Of a stretch of DNA of 64,000 nt, positions 26,418-37,060 are shown piece by piece (positions within the stretch are counted from its first letter, which is position 1; each line of letters opens with the position of its first letter). The stretch is from Flavimobilis massiliensis (GTDB taxonomy: Bacteria; Actinomycetota; Actinomycetes; Actinomycetales; Cellulomonadaceae): the NCBI RefSeq assembly GCF_900240335.1, contig NZ_LT964979.1:1054001-1118000 (forward strand). Direction: 5' to 3'. The notes below the pieces were generated by a model. It was not told the origin of the DNA. It saw only the letters and a program-made list of their open reading frames with translations, and ran no database searches. Made by a program: the position numbers and the translations under genes.

Positions 26418-27383
26418 ATGCGCCAGTTCATTCGAGCCTTCGTCGCCATCACACTGTTCGCCAGCACAATTACAATGGCTCCCAGCCAAGCGTCAGCACA
26501 CACGCCGCAGGTCACATATCCGGCGTCGAGCGAATCCATCGGCGTTGAGTGCGACCCGCTGTTCGTGACGAACATAGCTCGTGGCCGATATTGTGTGAAT
26601 GGTCGACTGGTCCGCACCAACGGCCGAATCGCGGAACCATGCTTCGTTGCCGCGAGCTCCGCAGTCGTAGCCCGCGGCGAGTGTTCAGACACTGAAGTTC
26701 GCCAAGCCGAGCGGATTGCCCAGGTTCGCCTCATCCACCATCTCGAAAGAGCACTTGGTGCAGGTGCGGTCTACCGGGAGACTCGGATTCGACGAACCGG
26801 CCCGAATCTCTTTTCAGATACAGGACGCACCGATGTGGTCACGCACGAACAGAGCGTTGCCGATCCCGCAAATGCGCCCGTCGACATCTACGAGCTCAAG
26901 CTCGTCAACAACGGCACCACCGCCAAGGCCGCCGCTCAGCTTGACAACTACGTCAACGGCCGCGTCACCCCCTACGGAACCTCCACCGGCGCCTACTCCC
27001 TGCGGATCTTCACCCCACCCCCCGCACAGGCCTTCACCCTCACCGACATCGGCCACGAAGCCACCGTCGGCACCCGCGTCGCCACGAACTCCCCCGCCGC
27101 CGGCGCCAGACACCTCGAAACACACCTGTCCAAGGACACCTACACCTTCACCCCCACCCGCACCGCCGAAGTCCTCCTGGACACCACCGGCCACTCCGCA
27201 CTCCAGTGGCAGCTCTTCGACCACGACGACAACCCACTGACCGACCTAGCCCCCTTCACCAAGGGCAACACCTTCAACGTCGAAGCAGACACCACCTACC
27301 GCATCGACATCACCTTCGACCCCGCAAAGACACATCTCACCTCAGCCAGCTACGCCTTCACCCTGCGCGAGCAGCCCGACTGA
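26418..27383 (+). CDS. Secreted protein with PD-(D/E)XK nuclease-like motif
   Basis: 321 aa. Residues 1-27 form a signal peptide (hydrophobic core, ending SQASA-HT). Residues 44-90 hold four Cys (45, 59, 75, 89), possibly two disulfides. Residues 92-180 resemble a PD-(D/E)XK core: a helix (EVRQAERIAQVRLIHHLERA), then GRTDVV with Asp139, YELK with Glu159 and Lys161, and QLDNY with Gln174 and Tyr178, the spacing expected for D...ExK...QxxxY. Residues 235-320 look like a beta-sandwich (TYTFTPTRTAEVLLDTTGHSALQW), similar in style to pre-peptidase C-terminal domains. No family name is certain. Nuclease activity is inference. The first half is AT-richer; from about 26880 codons end strongly in C. 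Confidence 0.6.
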   Translation: MRQFIRAFVAITLFASTITMAPSQASAHTPQVTYPASSESIGVECDPLFVTNIARGRYCVNGRLVRTNGRIAEPCFVAASSAVVARGECSDTEVRQAERIAQVRLIHHLERALGAGAVYRETRIRRTGPNLFSDTGRTDVVTHEQSVADPANAPVDIYELKLVNNGTTAKAAAQLDNYVNGRVTPYGTSTGAYSLRIFTPPPAQAFTLTDIGHEATVGTRVATNSPAAGARHLETHLSKDTYTFTPTRTAEVLLDTTGHSALQWQLFDHDDNPLTDLAPFTKGNTFNVEADTTYRIDITFDPAKTHLTSASYAFTLREQPD

Positions 27384-27449
27384 GGGCCGTGACGTCATTC
27401 GCGCAGACACGTCCGTCCACCTTCTCCTCACCTCAGAAATGGAGCACCT

Positions 27450-27839
27450 ATGAGCGTCGCCCTTCTCGGTAGTGGCCACGTCAACCTCATAGCTTCAGCA
27501 CTCATCCACCTCGCGGGGTTCCCTGCCGATGCGGGCCCCGAGCTCTCGCGGGTCCTTCTCACGGAGAACACCGACGCCTATCTGCGCCGCTACTTCGACG
27601 GCCCCGCGGTGCTCGAGGACCCGAGCGACTACGACGACGAGGACCTCGAGGAGATCGAGGAGATCCGTGACATACTGCGCGACCACCACTTCGTTGCGGT
27701 GCCCGCTGCCGAACTCAAGCCCGAGGCCATCGACGACGCCGTCGGCATGTGGCGCTACCAGGTGAGCAGCCAGGACGGCCACGAGAACCTGGCCGGCTGG
27801 AAGCTCTGCGACCAGCTCGAGGCCACGCTGGCAAAGTAG
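27450..27839 (+). CDS. Hypothetical small acidic protein
   Basis: 129 aa, strongly acidic, with DPSDYDDEDLEEIEEIRDIL at residues 57-76. It opens MSVALLGSGHVNLIASALIHLAG, reminiscent of a short hydrophobic helix but not a clear signal peptide. Not recognised. The ATG has GGAG six bases upstream. It lies 66 bases after the secreted nuclease-like gene, on the same strand. Its composition is closer to the core genome. A role as a cytoplasmic inhibitor of the upstream protein is conceivable from size, charge and order but is not shown by sequence. Confidence 0.6.
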   Translation: MSVALLGSGHVNLIASALIHLAGFPADAGPELSRVLLTENTDAYLRRYFDGPAVLEDPSDYDDEDLEEIEEIRDILRDHHFVAVPAAELKPEAIDDAVGMWRYQVSSQDGHENLAGWKLCDQLEATLAK

Positions 27840-27848
27840 CGCGGCCGC

Positions 27849-28307
27849 TCAGCCCTGCGCGCGGTCGTGGAGGTGTGCGGCGCGCCGCAGCGTCGCCCGC
27901 GCTCTCCTGCGGTCCCCTGCGGCGTCGTAGGCGAACGCGAGGTGGTACCAGACGCGCCAGTCGTCGGGAGCGGCCGCGGCCTGGGCCTGCGCCACCGCGA
28001 ACGCCTCGTCGGCCGCGGCGCGGTCGATGCGGCCGCCGGGCGAGCGCGGCAGGTCGTCGACCGGCAGCTCGTCCGCGGCCGCGAGCTCGTCGGCCATGCG
28101 CTGCACGTGCGCGGCGAGCGACCACTCACGCCAGATCGTCCAGATGACCAGCAGCGGGATCGCGAGCACGCCGACGCCGAGCGCGATGCCGATCGGCTCG
28201 CCCGTGCGCAGCAGCGTGACGCCGCGCCCCGCGATCGCCCACGCGTAGATCCCGAGCAGCGCCGTCACCGCGAGGGCGGGCACGAGCCCGCGACGTACCT
28301 TGCCCAC
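27849..28307 (-). CDS. Membrane protein with TPR-like C-terminus
   Basis: 152 aa. Two transmembrane helices (about residues 8-28 and 38-58) are followed by a soluble part whose end, DDWRVWYHLAFAYDAAGDRRRARATLRRAAHL, reads as one tetratricopeptide-like helix pair. Start is GTG 28307, two bases after the dapB stop, so it is co-transcribed with dapB. Genes of this type often follow dapB in Cellulomonadaceae-like genomes; function is unknown. Confidence 0.7.
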   Translation of the reverse strand: MGKVRRGLVPALAVTALLGIYAWAIAGRGVTLLRTGEPIGIALGVGVLAIPLLVIWTIWREWSLAAHVQRMADELAAADELPVDDLPRSPGGRIDRAAADEAFAVAQAQAAAAPDDWRVWYHLAFAYDAAGDRRRARATLRRAAHLHDRAQG

Positions 28308-28309
28308 GG

Positions 28310-29077
28310 TCAGGAGAGGTCGAGGACGTTCTCGAGGCCGACCGTGAGGCCCGGCCGCGAGCCGATCTCGCGGACGCCCAGGAGCACGCCCGGCATGAAC
28401 GAGACGCGGTCGAACGAGTCCTGGCGGATCGTCAGCTGCTCGCCGACGTTGCCGAGGAGGATCTCCTCGTGCGCGACGAGGCCGCGCAGGCGCACCGCGT
28501 GCACGCGGACGCCGTCGATGTCCATGCCGCGCGCCTCCCAGCCGTCCTCGGTCGCGTCAGGGCTCGGCTCGACGCCCGCCTCTGCGCGAGCGGCGGCGAT
28601 CGCGTGCGCCGTGTGGCGCGCGGTGCCGCTCGGGGCGTCGACCTTGTCGGGGTGGTGGAGCTCGACGACCTCGACCGACTCGAAGTAGCGCGCGGCCTTC
28701 GCGGCGAACGCCATCGCGAGGACCGCCGACAGGCCGAAGTTCGGGGCGATGAGCACGCCCACGTCCGTGCCCTCCGCCGCCTTGCGCGCGAGGTGCTCCG
28801 TCACGCGCCCGCGGGACGCGTCGTCCCAGCCGGTCGTGCCGACGACGACGTGGACGCCCGCGTCGATCGCGGCGTGCACGTTGGCCTCCGTCACCGAGGG
28901 GATCGTGAAGTCGACCGCGACGTCCGCGCCGCTCGCAGCGAGACCGGCTGCGATGTCGTCGCCCGCGTCGAGCCGCGCGACGAGCTCGAGGTCAGGAGCC
29001 GCCTCGACGGCCGCGCAGACGTTGGTCCCCATGCGTCCCGCGGCGCCGAGCACCGCGACCTTGATCGTAGAAGTCAC
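28310..29077 (-). CDS. dapB: 4-hydroxy-tetrahydrodipicolinate reductase
   Basis: 255 aa. The N-terminal Rossmann motif VAVLGAAGRMG binds NAD(P)H. The substrate domain contains ELHHPDKVDAPSGTARHTA, with the catalytic His pair and Lys, plus PNFGLSAVLAM and GNVGEQLTIRQDSFDR. This is the second committed step of lysine/diaminopimelate synthesis. Start is GTG 29077, with TAGGGT six bases ahead. Confidence 0.95.
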   Translation of the reverse strand: MTSTIKVAVLGAAGRMGTNVCAAVEAAPDLELVARLDAGDDIAAGLAASGADVAVDFTIPSVTEANVHAAIDAGVHVVVGTTGWDDASRGRVTEHLARKAAEGTDVGVLIAPNFGLSAVLAMAFAAKAARYFESVEVVELHHPDKVDAPSGTARHTAHAIAAARAEAGVEPSPDATEDGWEARGMDIDGVRVHAVRLRGLVAHEEILLGNVGEQLTIRQDSFDRVSFMPGVLLGVREIGSRPGLTVGLENVLDLS

Positions 29078-29089
29078 GGGACCACCCTA
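29078..29089 (-). promoter_or_regulatory. Leaderless promoter of dapB
   Basis: TAGGGT (complement of 29084-29089) is six bases from GTG 29077. The hexamer and spacing equal those before the histidine kinase gene at 47968. Confidence 0.5.
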
Positions 29090-29160
29090 TGCGTGTGCGC
29101 TGCGTGCGCGCGCACCGTCCCACGGCTCAAGGCGGGCGTCACGGGTGCCGACACACGTGC

Positions 29161-30093
29161 ATGGGCAACAACGACCTCACGCATGAACTGCGCAGGCCGC
29201 GTATCTCCCCCTCGACGATCATCATCGTCGGAACCCTCGCAGTCGTCGCGGTTCCTCTTCTCGAGGGCATGGCCGACCTGGGCTTCGCGAGCCTCGGGCG
29301 GGGCCCCCTCACTCTCATCGTGGCACTCACCGCCGCTGTCCTCGCACGCACGCTGCGCGGCACGTCCCGGACGCTCGCACTCTGCGCGCTCGTCGCGGCC
29401 ATCGTCGCAGCGACCCTACCGCCGGCGATCATGCTGCACATCTCCGTCCGCGACACCTACGCGGAGATCGGCGAGGCCGTGCCCGACTTCATGATCGCAA
29501 GCATCATCGGCGGCTACGCCGTCGCGGTCCTCGCACCCGCCACGGTGATCGCCGCCGCGGGAGCAGCAGCACGTGCATCCGTCGCGGGTCCGGCGCCCCG
29601 GACATCCACAGCGACCCGCGCCGTCTGGCTGACGATCGTCGTCGTCGCCGTCGGGACGCTCGCCCTGCGCCTCACCGTCGTCCTCCTGCCCGACGGCGAG
29701 GCAGTGCTCCGGACGACGCTCGAGGACCTTCATCTCTCCTCGCTCGGCGAGCAGCCGTGGCTTCTCGCGCTCGTCGTGATCGGCGTCGTCAGCACCGCCG
29801 CCCGCCACGGCCTCCACCTCGGGTGGTCCGTCACGCTGCTCGCCACGACGGCATTCCACGTCGCGTCCCCGACACGGTGGTGGGGCGGGCTCGGGGACCT
29901 GTTCGCCACGCCGCTCGACCTCCTCGGGTTCGTCGCCAACGGCCTCCTCGGGCTCGCCGGCCACGGCCCGGCCCTCGAGTGGGACCCGAGCGCGATCCTC
30001 GCCGCCCTCCTCGTCGTCGCCGCCGGCGCGGCGATGATCGTCGCCGCACGCCTCGACCGAGCATCCGCACCTCTCGCCGTCACCACAGCCTGA
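29161..30093 (+). CDS. Polytopic membrane protein of unknown function
   Basis: 310 aa, with about seven or eight hydrophobic helices (for example TIIIVGTLAVVAVPLLEGMA, LALCALVAAIVAATLPPAIM, AVWLTIVVVAVGTLALRLTV, WLLALVVIGVVSTAARHGLH and the final ILAALLVVAAGAAMIVAARL). No transporter or enzyme signature is recognised. Start ATG 29161 gives a short polar N-terminus ahead of the first helix; upstream in-frame residues (29089-29160) are Cys/Arg-rich and overlap the dapB promoter. It is divergent from dapB and convergent with the M16 protease gene. Confidence 0.6.
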   Translation: MGNNDLTHELRRPRISPSTIIIVGTLAVVAVPLLEGMADLGFASLGRGPLTLIVALTAAVLARTLRGTSRTLALCALVAAIVAATLPPAIMLHISVRDTYAEIGEAVPDFMIASIIGGYAVAVLAPATVIAAAGAAARASVAGPAPRTSTATRAVWLTIVVVAVGTLALRLTVVLLPDGEAVLRTTLEDLHLSSLGEQPWLLALVVIGVVSTAARHGLHLGWSVTLLATTAFHVASPTRWWGGLGDLFATPLDLLGFVANGLLGLAGHGPALEWDPSAILAALLVVAAGAAMIVAARLDRASAPLAVTTA

Positions 30094-30179
30094 ACACAGC
30101 GGAACGCAGAGAACAGGGGCGGTGGCTGCCCGTGGGCTGCCGCGCCCCGGTTCCTCGGAACCTCGGCGGGTCGTGCCGG

Positions 30180-31508
30180 TCAGCCGCCGAAGGGGCCGAC
30201 GCGGACCGTCGTGCGCGGACGCGACGCGAGGTCCTGAGCGAGCGCCTGGACGTCCGCGAGCGTCACAGCCTCAACCCGCTCGAGCGCCTCGTCGACCGAG
30301 AGCAGCTCGCCGTACGTGAGCTCGGACTTGCCGAGCCGCGTCATGCGCGAACCCGAGTCCTCGAGGCCGAGGACGAGCCCGCCGCGGAGCTGGCCCTGCG
30401 AGCGGCGCAGCTCGACCTCAGTGATGCCGCCGTCGGCCAGTTTCTCGAGCTCCGCGACGAGCAGCTCCGTCACCTCGTCGACGCGCGACGGCGCACAGCC
30501 CGCGTAGAGACCGAACACGCCCGCGCCGGCATACCCGGACGCGAAGGAGTACGTCGAGTACGCCAGACCGCGCTTCTCACGGATCTCCTGGAACAGGCGT
30601 GACGACATGCCGCCGCCGAGCGTCGCGTTGAGCACCGTCATGACGTACCGGCGCTCGTCAGACGCCCGGAGGCCCACGGTGCCGAGCACGACGTTCGCCT
30701 GCTCGACGGGCCGCGAGATCTCGACGTGCGCGGGCTCCGCCGGGAGCACGACGTCCTCGAGGTCATCGCTACGTCGGGGACGGGGCGCAGCACCAGTCTC
30801 GAGGGTCCAGCCCCCGGCGACGGCTGCCTCCGAGACCTGACGGCACAGCTCGTCGTGGTCGACGTTGCCCGCGGCCGTGACGACGAGCGTCTCCGGCCGG
30901 TAGTGCCAGCGATAGTGCTCCCACACGGCGTCCCGGGGGACGTCGCGGATCGCCTGCGGCGTCCCGCCGATCGGGCGGCCGAGCGGCGTGTCGCCGAGGA
31001 CCGCCTTCGAGAACTCCTCGTGGACGACGTCCGTCGGGTCGTCGTCGTTCATGGCGAGCTCTTCGAGGATGACGCCGCGCTCGGTTTCGAGTTCGTCGGC
31101 GTCGAGCCGCGCCGACGTCATCATGTCCATGATGACGTCGACCGCCATGGGCAGGTCCTGGTCGAGCACGCGCGCGTAGTAGCACGTGCTCTCCTTGGCG
31201 GTCGCCGCGTTGGCCTCGCCACCGACCTCGTCGAAGGCCTCCGCGATCGACATGGCGTCGCGCCGCTCCGTGCCCTTGAAGAGCAGGTGCTCGAGGAAGT
31301 GCGTCGAGCCGAAATGGCCCGACGTCTCGTCACGGGAGCCGACGCCGACCCACATGCCGATGCTCGCCGAGCGCTGGCCCGGCGTGGACTCGGTGAGGAC
31401 GCGAAGACCGCCGGGCAAGACGGACCGTCGGATGACGGTGCCGTCCTGCCCGGCGGTCAGCTCGCTCCCCGGCTCACCCGCGCGGGTGAGAGGAAGGTTC
31501 CAGCTCAC
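30180..31508 (-). CDS. M16-family zinc peptidase (pitrilysin-like)
   Basis: 442 aa. The inverted zinc motif HFLEH (GSTHFLEHLLFKGT) has its distal Glu in the helix ending ETERGVILEELAMNDDD. The C-terminal half carries the R/Y pair region EIREKRGLAYSTYSF of M16 enzymes. Substrates are short peptides or signal-peptide remnants; the M. tuberculosis orthologue at this locus is PepR. Start GTG 31508 comes one base after the pnp stop, so the two are one transcript. Confidence 0.9.
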   Translation of the reverse strand: MSWNLPLTRAGEPGSELTAGQDGTVIRRSVLPGGLRVLTESTPGQRSASIGMWVGVGSRDETSGHFGSTHFLEHLLFKGTERRDAMSIAEAFDEVGGEANAATAKESTCYYARVLDQDLPMAVDVIMDMMTSARLDADELETERGVILEELAMNDDDPTDVVHEEFSKAVLGDTPLGRPIGGTPQAIRDVPRDAVWEHYRWHYRPETLVVTAAGNVDHDELCRQVSEAAVAGGWTLETGAAPRPRRSDDLEDVVLPAEPAHVEISRPVEQANVVLGTVGLRASDERRYVMTVLNATLGGGMSSRLFQEIREKRGLAYSTYSFASGYAGAGVFGLYAGCAPSRVDEVTELLVAELEKLADGGITEVELRRSQGQLRGGLVLGLEDSGSRMTRLGKSELTYGELLSVDEALERVEAVTLADVQALAQDLASRPRTTVRVGPFGG

Positions 31509-31509
31509 G

Positions 31510-33714
<2,205 letters not shown>

Positions 33715-33877
33715 GGGGTGCCCTCCTCTCGTTCGGCCCCGGACCCCACGGTCTTCGATCGAGGCCCACGCAACGCTGCTGCGGTGACGGGGGCCACTAC
33801 CGAGGACCGGACGAGGTTGCCGGGGCGGGGTGGTGCTGGTGGGTGCGGCGGCCGGGCGGCCGGCGCGGGTGGTGACA

Positions 33878-33916
33878 CCGAGCCAGCCCGGACCCAAGGG
33901 GTCCGGGCTGGCTCGG
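33878..33916 (-). terminator. Terminator hairpin after rpsO
   Basis: A perfect 18-bp stem (33878-33895 with 33899-33916) and a 3-base loop lie a few bases beyond the rpsO stop. There is no U-tract. It separates rpsO from pnp; read-through into pnp is possible. Confidence 0.8.
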
Positions 33917-33921
33917 AAGTG

Positions 33922-34191
33922 TCAGCGGCGCAGGCCGAGGCGCTCGATGAGGCTGCGGTAGCGCGCGATGTCGACCTTCTGGAGGTAGCCGAGGAGGCGA
34001 CGACGCTGGCCGACGAGGAGGAGCAGGCCACGACGGCTGTGGTGGTCGTGCTTGTGCTCCTTGAGGTGCTCCGTGAGGTCCTTGATGCGCTGCGTGAGCA
34101 TCGCGATCTGGACCTCGGGGGAACCGGTGTCGCCCTCGTGGGTCGCGTACTCGGACATGATGGACTGCTTGGTGGCCTTGTCGAGGGGCAC
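33922..34191 (-). CDS. rpsO: 30S ribosomal protein S15
   Basis: 89 aa, exact family length. It has the S15 signatures GDTGSPEVQIAMLTQRI, HLKEHKHDHHSRRGLLLLVG and RRRLLGYLQK. It binds the central domain of 16S rRNA early in 30S assembly. Start is GTG 34191, with AGGAGA upstream at good spacing. A 14-base perfect palindrome at 34260-34273 and a TAGGCT -10 at 34281-34286 suggest a ~80-base leader. Confidence 0.96.
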   Translation of the reverse strand: MPLDKATKQSIMSEYATHEGDTGSPEVQIAMLTQRIKDLTEHLKEHKHDHHSRRGLLLLVGQRRRLLGYLQKVDIARYRSLIERLGLRR

Positions 34192-34259
34192 GATTCTCCT
34201 AGTTTTATGCTCGTTGCGCGGCGCGCCGGGGCTGATCCTCCGGGCACTCTCTGTCCGCG

Positions 34260-34286
34260 GCCGTTCGAACGGCGAGGTCAAGCCTA
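34260..34286 (-). promoter_or_regulatory. rpsO promoter and leader palindrome
   Basis: TAGGCT (complement of 34281-34286) is a -10 candidate. The perfect palindrome GCCGTTCGAACGGC (34260-34273) then covers the predicted transcript start. It may be a protein operator or the first hairpin of the leader. Confidence 0.4.
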
Positions 34287-34348
34287 CCAGCACGGGTGGC
34301 CCGGACCGTGGTGACGCACCACACCCGCGGACGCAGTTCGCCGCACGC

Positions 34349-37060
34349 TCAACGTGCGGTCGTCACCGCGCTCACCCGCACCGGACGACGGTCGAGGGTC
34401 TTGACCGTCACCGTCCCCGAGAAGGGCTTCGAGAGCTTCACCGTGTACCGGACGAGATGCTTCGTCCGGCTCGACGCGGTCGAGAACGTCGCGACGCGCT
34501 TCGAGCCCGCGTAGACGGCGAACCGGCCCTGGCCACGCCCACTCGCCGCCGTGACCTGGATCGTGCGGACGTCCTTGGACTTCTTCACGCGCAGCCGCGC
34601 GTTCTTCGCCGAGGTCGTCCACGCGACGCCGCGCAGGTACCGCGCGTCACGGACAGTCTTCCAGCGTGCCGCGCCCGTCGACCGCTGCACCGTGCCCGGG
34701 GAGACGTGCCGCGTGATCTTCGGGAAGACCGCACGTGCCGAGCGGCCCCCGTCGCCGACCGCGACGATCCCGACCTCGGCGGTGCGTCCGTAACCGAGCT
34801 TGAGCGTGTACGTACGCGACGTCGTCCGCTTCACGACGCGCCAGGCACCGAGCTTCCCGCCGTGCGACGCGGCGCGGACGTGCACCTCATAGCTCGTCGC
34901 ACGCGGCGCTGCGTTCCAGCGGAGCGTCGCCGTCGATGAGAGTCGCACCGGGGCGACCGTCGCGCCCGGGGCACGGAGTTTGGGGGTCGCTGGCGCTACC
35001 GGTGCGGGCGGAGGCGTCGGGGTCGGCGCGGGACCCGTAGTGCCGCCGGGTCCGCCGTCACCCGGCGCCGTGCCCGTCGAGTCCCAGCGTGGGAACGCGA
35101 GCGACGTCAGCGCGACGCGCGTGCCGCTGTCGAGCGTCCGCGCCGTCACCGTCCCCGAGACCGCCGCGGGCAGGTCGACGACCCGCACAGCGGCCGACGC
35201 AAGAGCGTCCGCCGCCCAGCTCACCTCGCCGACGACGGTCGAGCCGACAGAGACGCTCACCCTCCCGTTGCCCGGGCCTTCCTCACCGACGAGCACGATC
35301 CGGCGCGCATCCCTGACGGACGACACCTTGAGCGTCGCCCCCTTGCCGGTCGTCGCCCGCAGCGCACCGTCGACCGCGCCGTCGGACGGCTGCTTCTTCC
35401 AGCTTGCTGAGAACGTCAGCGCAGACTGCGAGACGGGTCGCGTCGCCCTCACGAGGTCGGTCATCGCGCCTCGCTCCCCCGTGGCGGACACTGCGCGCAC
35501 GACGACGAGCCGGTTAACGCCGGGGCTCACGGTGAGCGTCGCCCGCGGGGTCTTCACCGTCGCGACCGTGCGCCAGCCGCGCGCGTCAGCGAACGCGTTG
35601 CCGTGCGACGCGGGACGCTCGAGCAGCTCGTAGCCGGCTGCGCCCGCGACCGGCTGCCACGTGTAGACCTGCTGCGTCGTCAGCTGTGCGGGGCTCTGCT
35701 GGGCGGTGTGCGCGTCGGGCACCGGCGCAGGCAGGACGGGCTGCGCCGCGCCGTGCGCGGCGACGGCTGCGTCGACGAGCGCAGCGACGCGTGTCCGGAT
35801 CGATCCGAGCTTCGCGTAGAGCGTCGTGCCGGGGCACGCCGTGATGTTCGTGTCGCGATGGCCCTGGATGACGTTGACCGTGATCGTCTCCCCCGGCTTC
35901 GCGTGCACCCCGCTCTTCGTGCTCGTGCCCGTGTAGAGCTTGGTCTTCCCGCGCGGGTCAAGCCCGTGCTCGTAGGCCTTCCACGCGAGGAGTTGCGCGA
36001 TCGACTCGAGCATCGCCTCCGAGGGTCCGTCGACCTTGCCGTTCTTGTTGTCGTCACGGTTCTCGAAGTTACCGATCGCAGAGATTCCGATCGTCGTCGT
36101 GTTGTAGCCGCCCGCCTGGGCGCCGATCGGCAGCGTGTCGATCGCGCCGTAGCGTCCCTCGTAGAGCGTGCCGAAGCGGTCCACGAGGAACTGGTAGCCG
36201 ATGTCCGGCCACTTCATCGACTGCGTGTGGTACGCGTACACGCTGCGGACGAGCTTGGCGGCGTCCTTCTGCGCGTAGTCGTTGCGGTTGACGGTGTGGT
36301 GGACGTACATCGCGGCCAGCCGCGACGACTGGTCCTGCGGCGTCCATGCGCGGCGCAGCTTCTCGTCGGCGCCCCATTCCGCGCGGGTGACGACCCGTGG
36401 CCGCAGGACGGAAGCGGTCGCCGCCGATGCCGTCGCGAGCGCCCCGGTCGCGCCGATCGCCGCATCAGCGGGCGAGCTGCCCGCGTCGACGAGGTCAAGG
36501 CGCACCCCCGCAGGCTCGTTCCCCGACGCGGTCCGGACGCGCGCCTGGACACCGTCGGCACCGGCGGAGACGAGCGGCTCCGTCCCCGCGCGGTCCGACG
36601 TCGCGACCGCTTCGCTCTCCGGCAGGGCGACCCACTCGCTCCACGCGCCGCCCTCACGGATGCGTACCGTGACCTCGAGGACCTCCTCGGCCGAGGCCGC
36701 GTCCCATGTGACGCCGACGGCGGTGAACCGCTCGGTCCGGGTGAGCGGGGTGAGCGCAGCAAGGTCGGGATCCGTCGCCGAGGCGAGCGGCTCGAGCTCG
36801 GGGACGGCCTCGACGGGTGTCGGTGCGAGCGCGTCCTCAAGAGCGACCGCCCGTTCCGTCGCGGCGTCCGTCCGCACCTCGGGTGGCGCGTCGAGCGCTC
36901 CCGGCTGTGCCGCGGCGCGCGCGTCGACACCGTCGATCGTCATGTTGACGACTTCGGGCGTCACCGGTGTCGCCGCCGCGACGGGCATCGAGACGACGGG
37001 CAGGGCGAGACCTGCGACCGTGAGTGCGGCGACCGTCGCGGCCGAGACGAGCCTGCGCAT
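34349..37060 (-). CDS. Secreted PGRP-type N-acetylmuramoyl-L-alanine amidase, multidomain
   Basis: 903 aa. A Sec signal peptide (RRLVSAATVAALTVAGLALP...AAA) is followed by a region of about 200 residues. The PGRP/Amidase_2 domain is encoded at roughly 36400-35790: VVTRAEWGADE, zinc His in MYVHHTVN, YQFLVDRFGTLYEGRYG, and the second His and Cys in GHRDTNITACPG. It cleaves the peptide from muramic acid in peptidoglycan. Two copies of a ~200-residue Fn3-like-plus-beta module then follow (about 35660-35090 and 34930-34349), joined by a Pro/Thr linker. Start ATG 37060 has AGGGG six bases upstream; ATG 37066 is the alternative. Confidence 0.87.
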   Translation of the reverse strand: MRRLVSAATVAALTVAGLALPVVSMPVAAATPVTPEVVNMTIDGVDARAAAQPGALDAPPEVRTDAATERAVALEDALAPTPVEAVPELEPLASATDPDLAALTPLTRTERFTAVGVTWDAASAEEVLEVTVRIREGGAWSEWVALPESEAVATSDRAGTEPLVSAGADGVQARVRTASGNEPAGVRLDLVDAGSSPADAAIGATGALATASAATASVLRPRVVTRAEWGADEKLRRAWTPQDQSSRLAAMYVHHTVNRNDYAQKDAAKLVRSVYAYHTQSMKWPDIGYQFLVDRFGTLYEGRYGAIDTLPIGAQAGGYNTTTIGISAIGNFENRDDNKNGKVDGPSEAMLESIAQLLAWKAYEHGLDPRGKTKLYTGTSTKSGVHAKPGETITVNVIQGHRDTNITACPGTTLYAKLGSIRTRVAALVDAAVAAHGAAQPVLPAPVPDAHTAQQSPAQLTTQQVYTWQPVAGAAGYELLERPASHGNAFADARGWRTVATVKTPRATLTVSPGVNRLVVVRAVSATGERGAMTDLVRATRPVSQSALTFSASWKKQPSDGAVDGALRATTGKGATLKVSSVRDARRIVLVGEEGPGNGRVSVSVGSTVVGEVSWAADALASAAVRVVDLPAAVSGTVTARTLDSGTRVALTSLAFPRWDSTGTAPGDGGPGGTTGPAPTPTPPPAPVAPATPKLRAPGATVAPVRLSSTATLRWNAAPRATSYEVHVRAASHGGKLGAWRVVKRTTSRTYTLKLGYGRTAEVGIVAVGDGGRSARAVFPKITRHVSPGTVQRSTGAARWKTVRDARYLRGVAWTTSAKNARLRVKKSKDVRTIQVTAASGRGQGRFAVYAGSKRVATFSTASSRTKHLVRYTVKLSKPFSGTVTVKTLDRRPVRVSAVTTAR

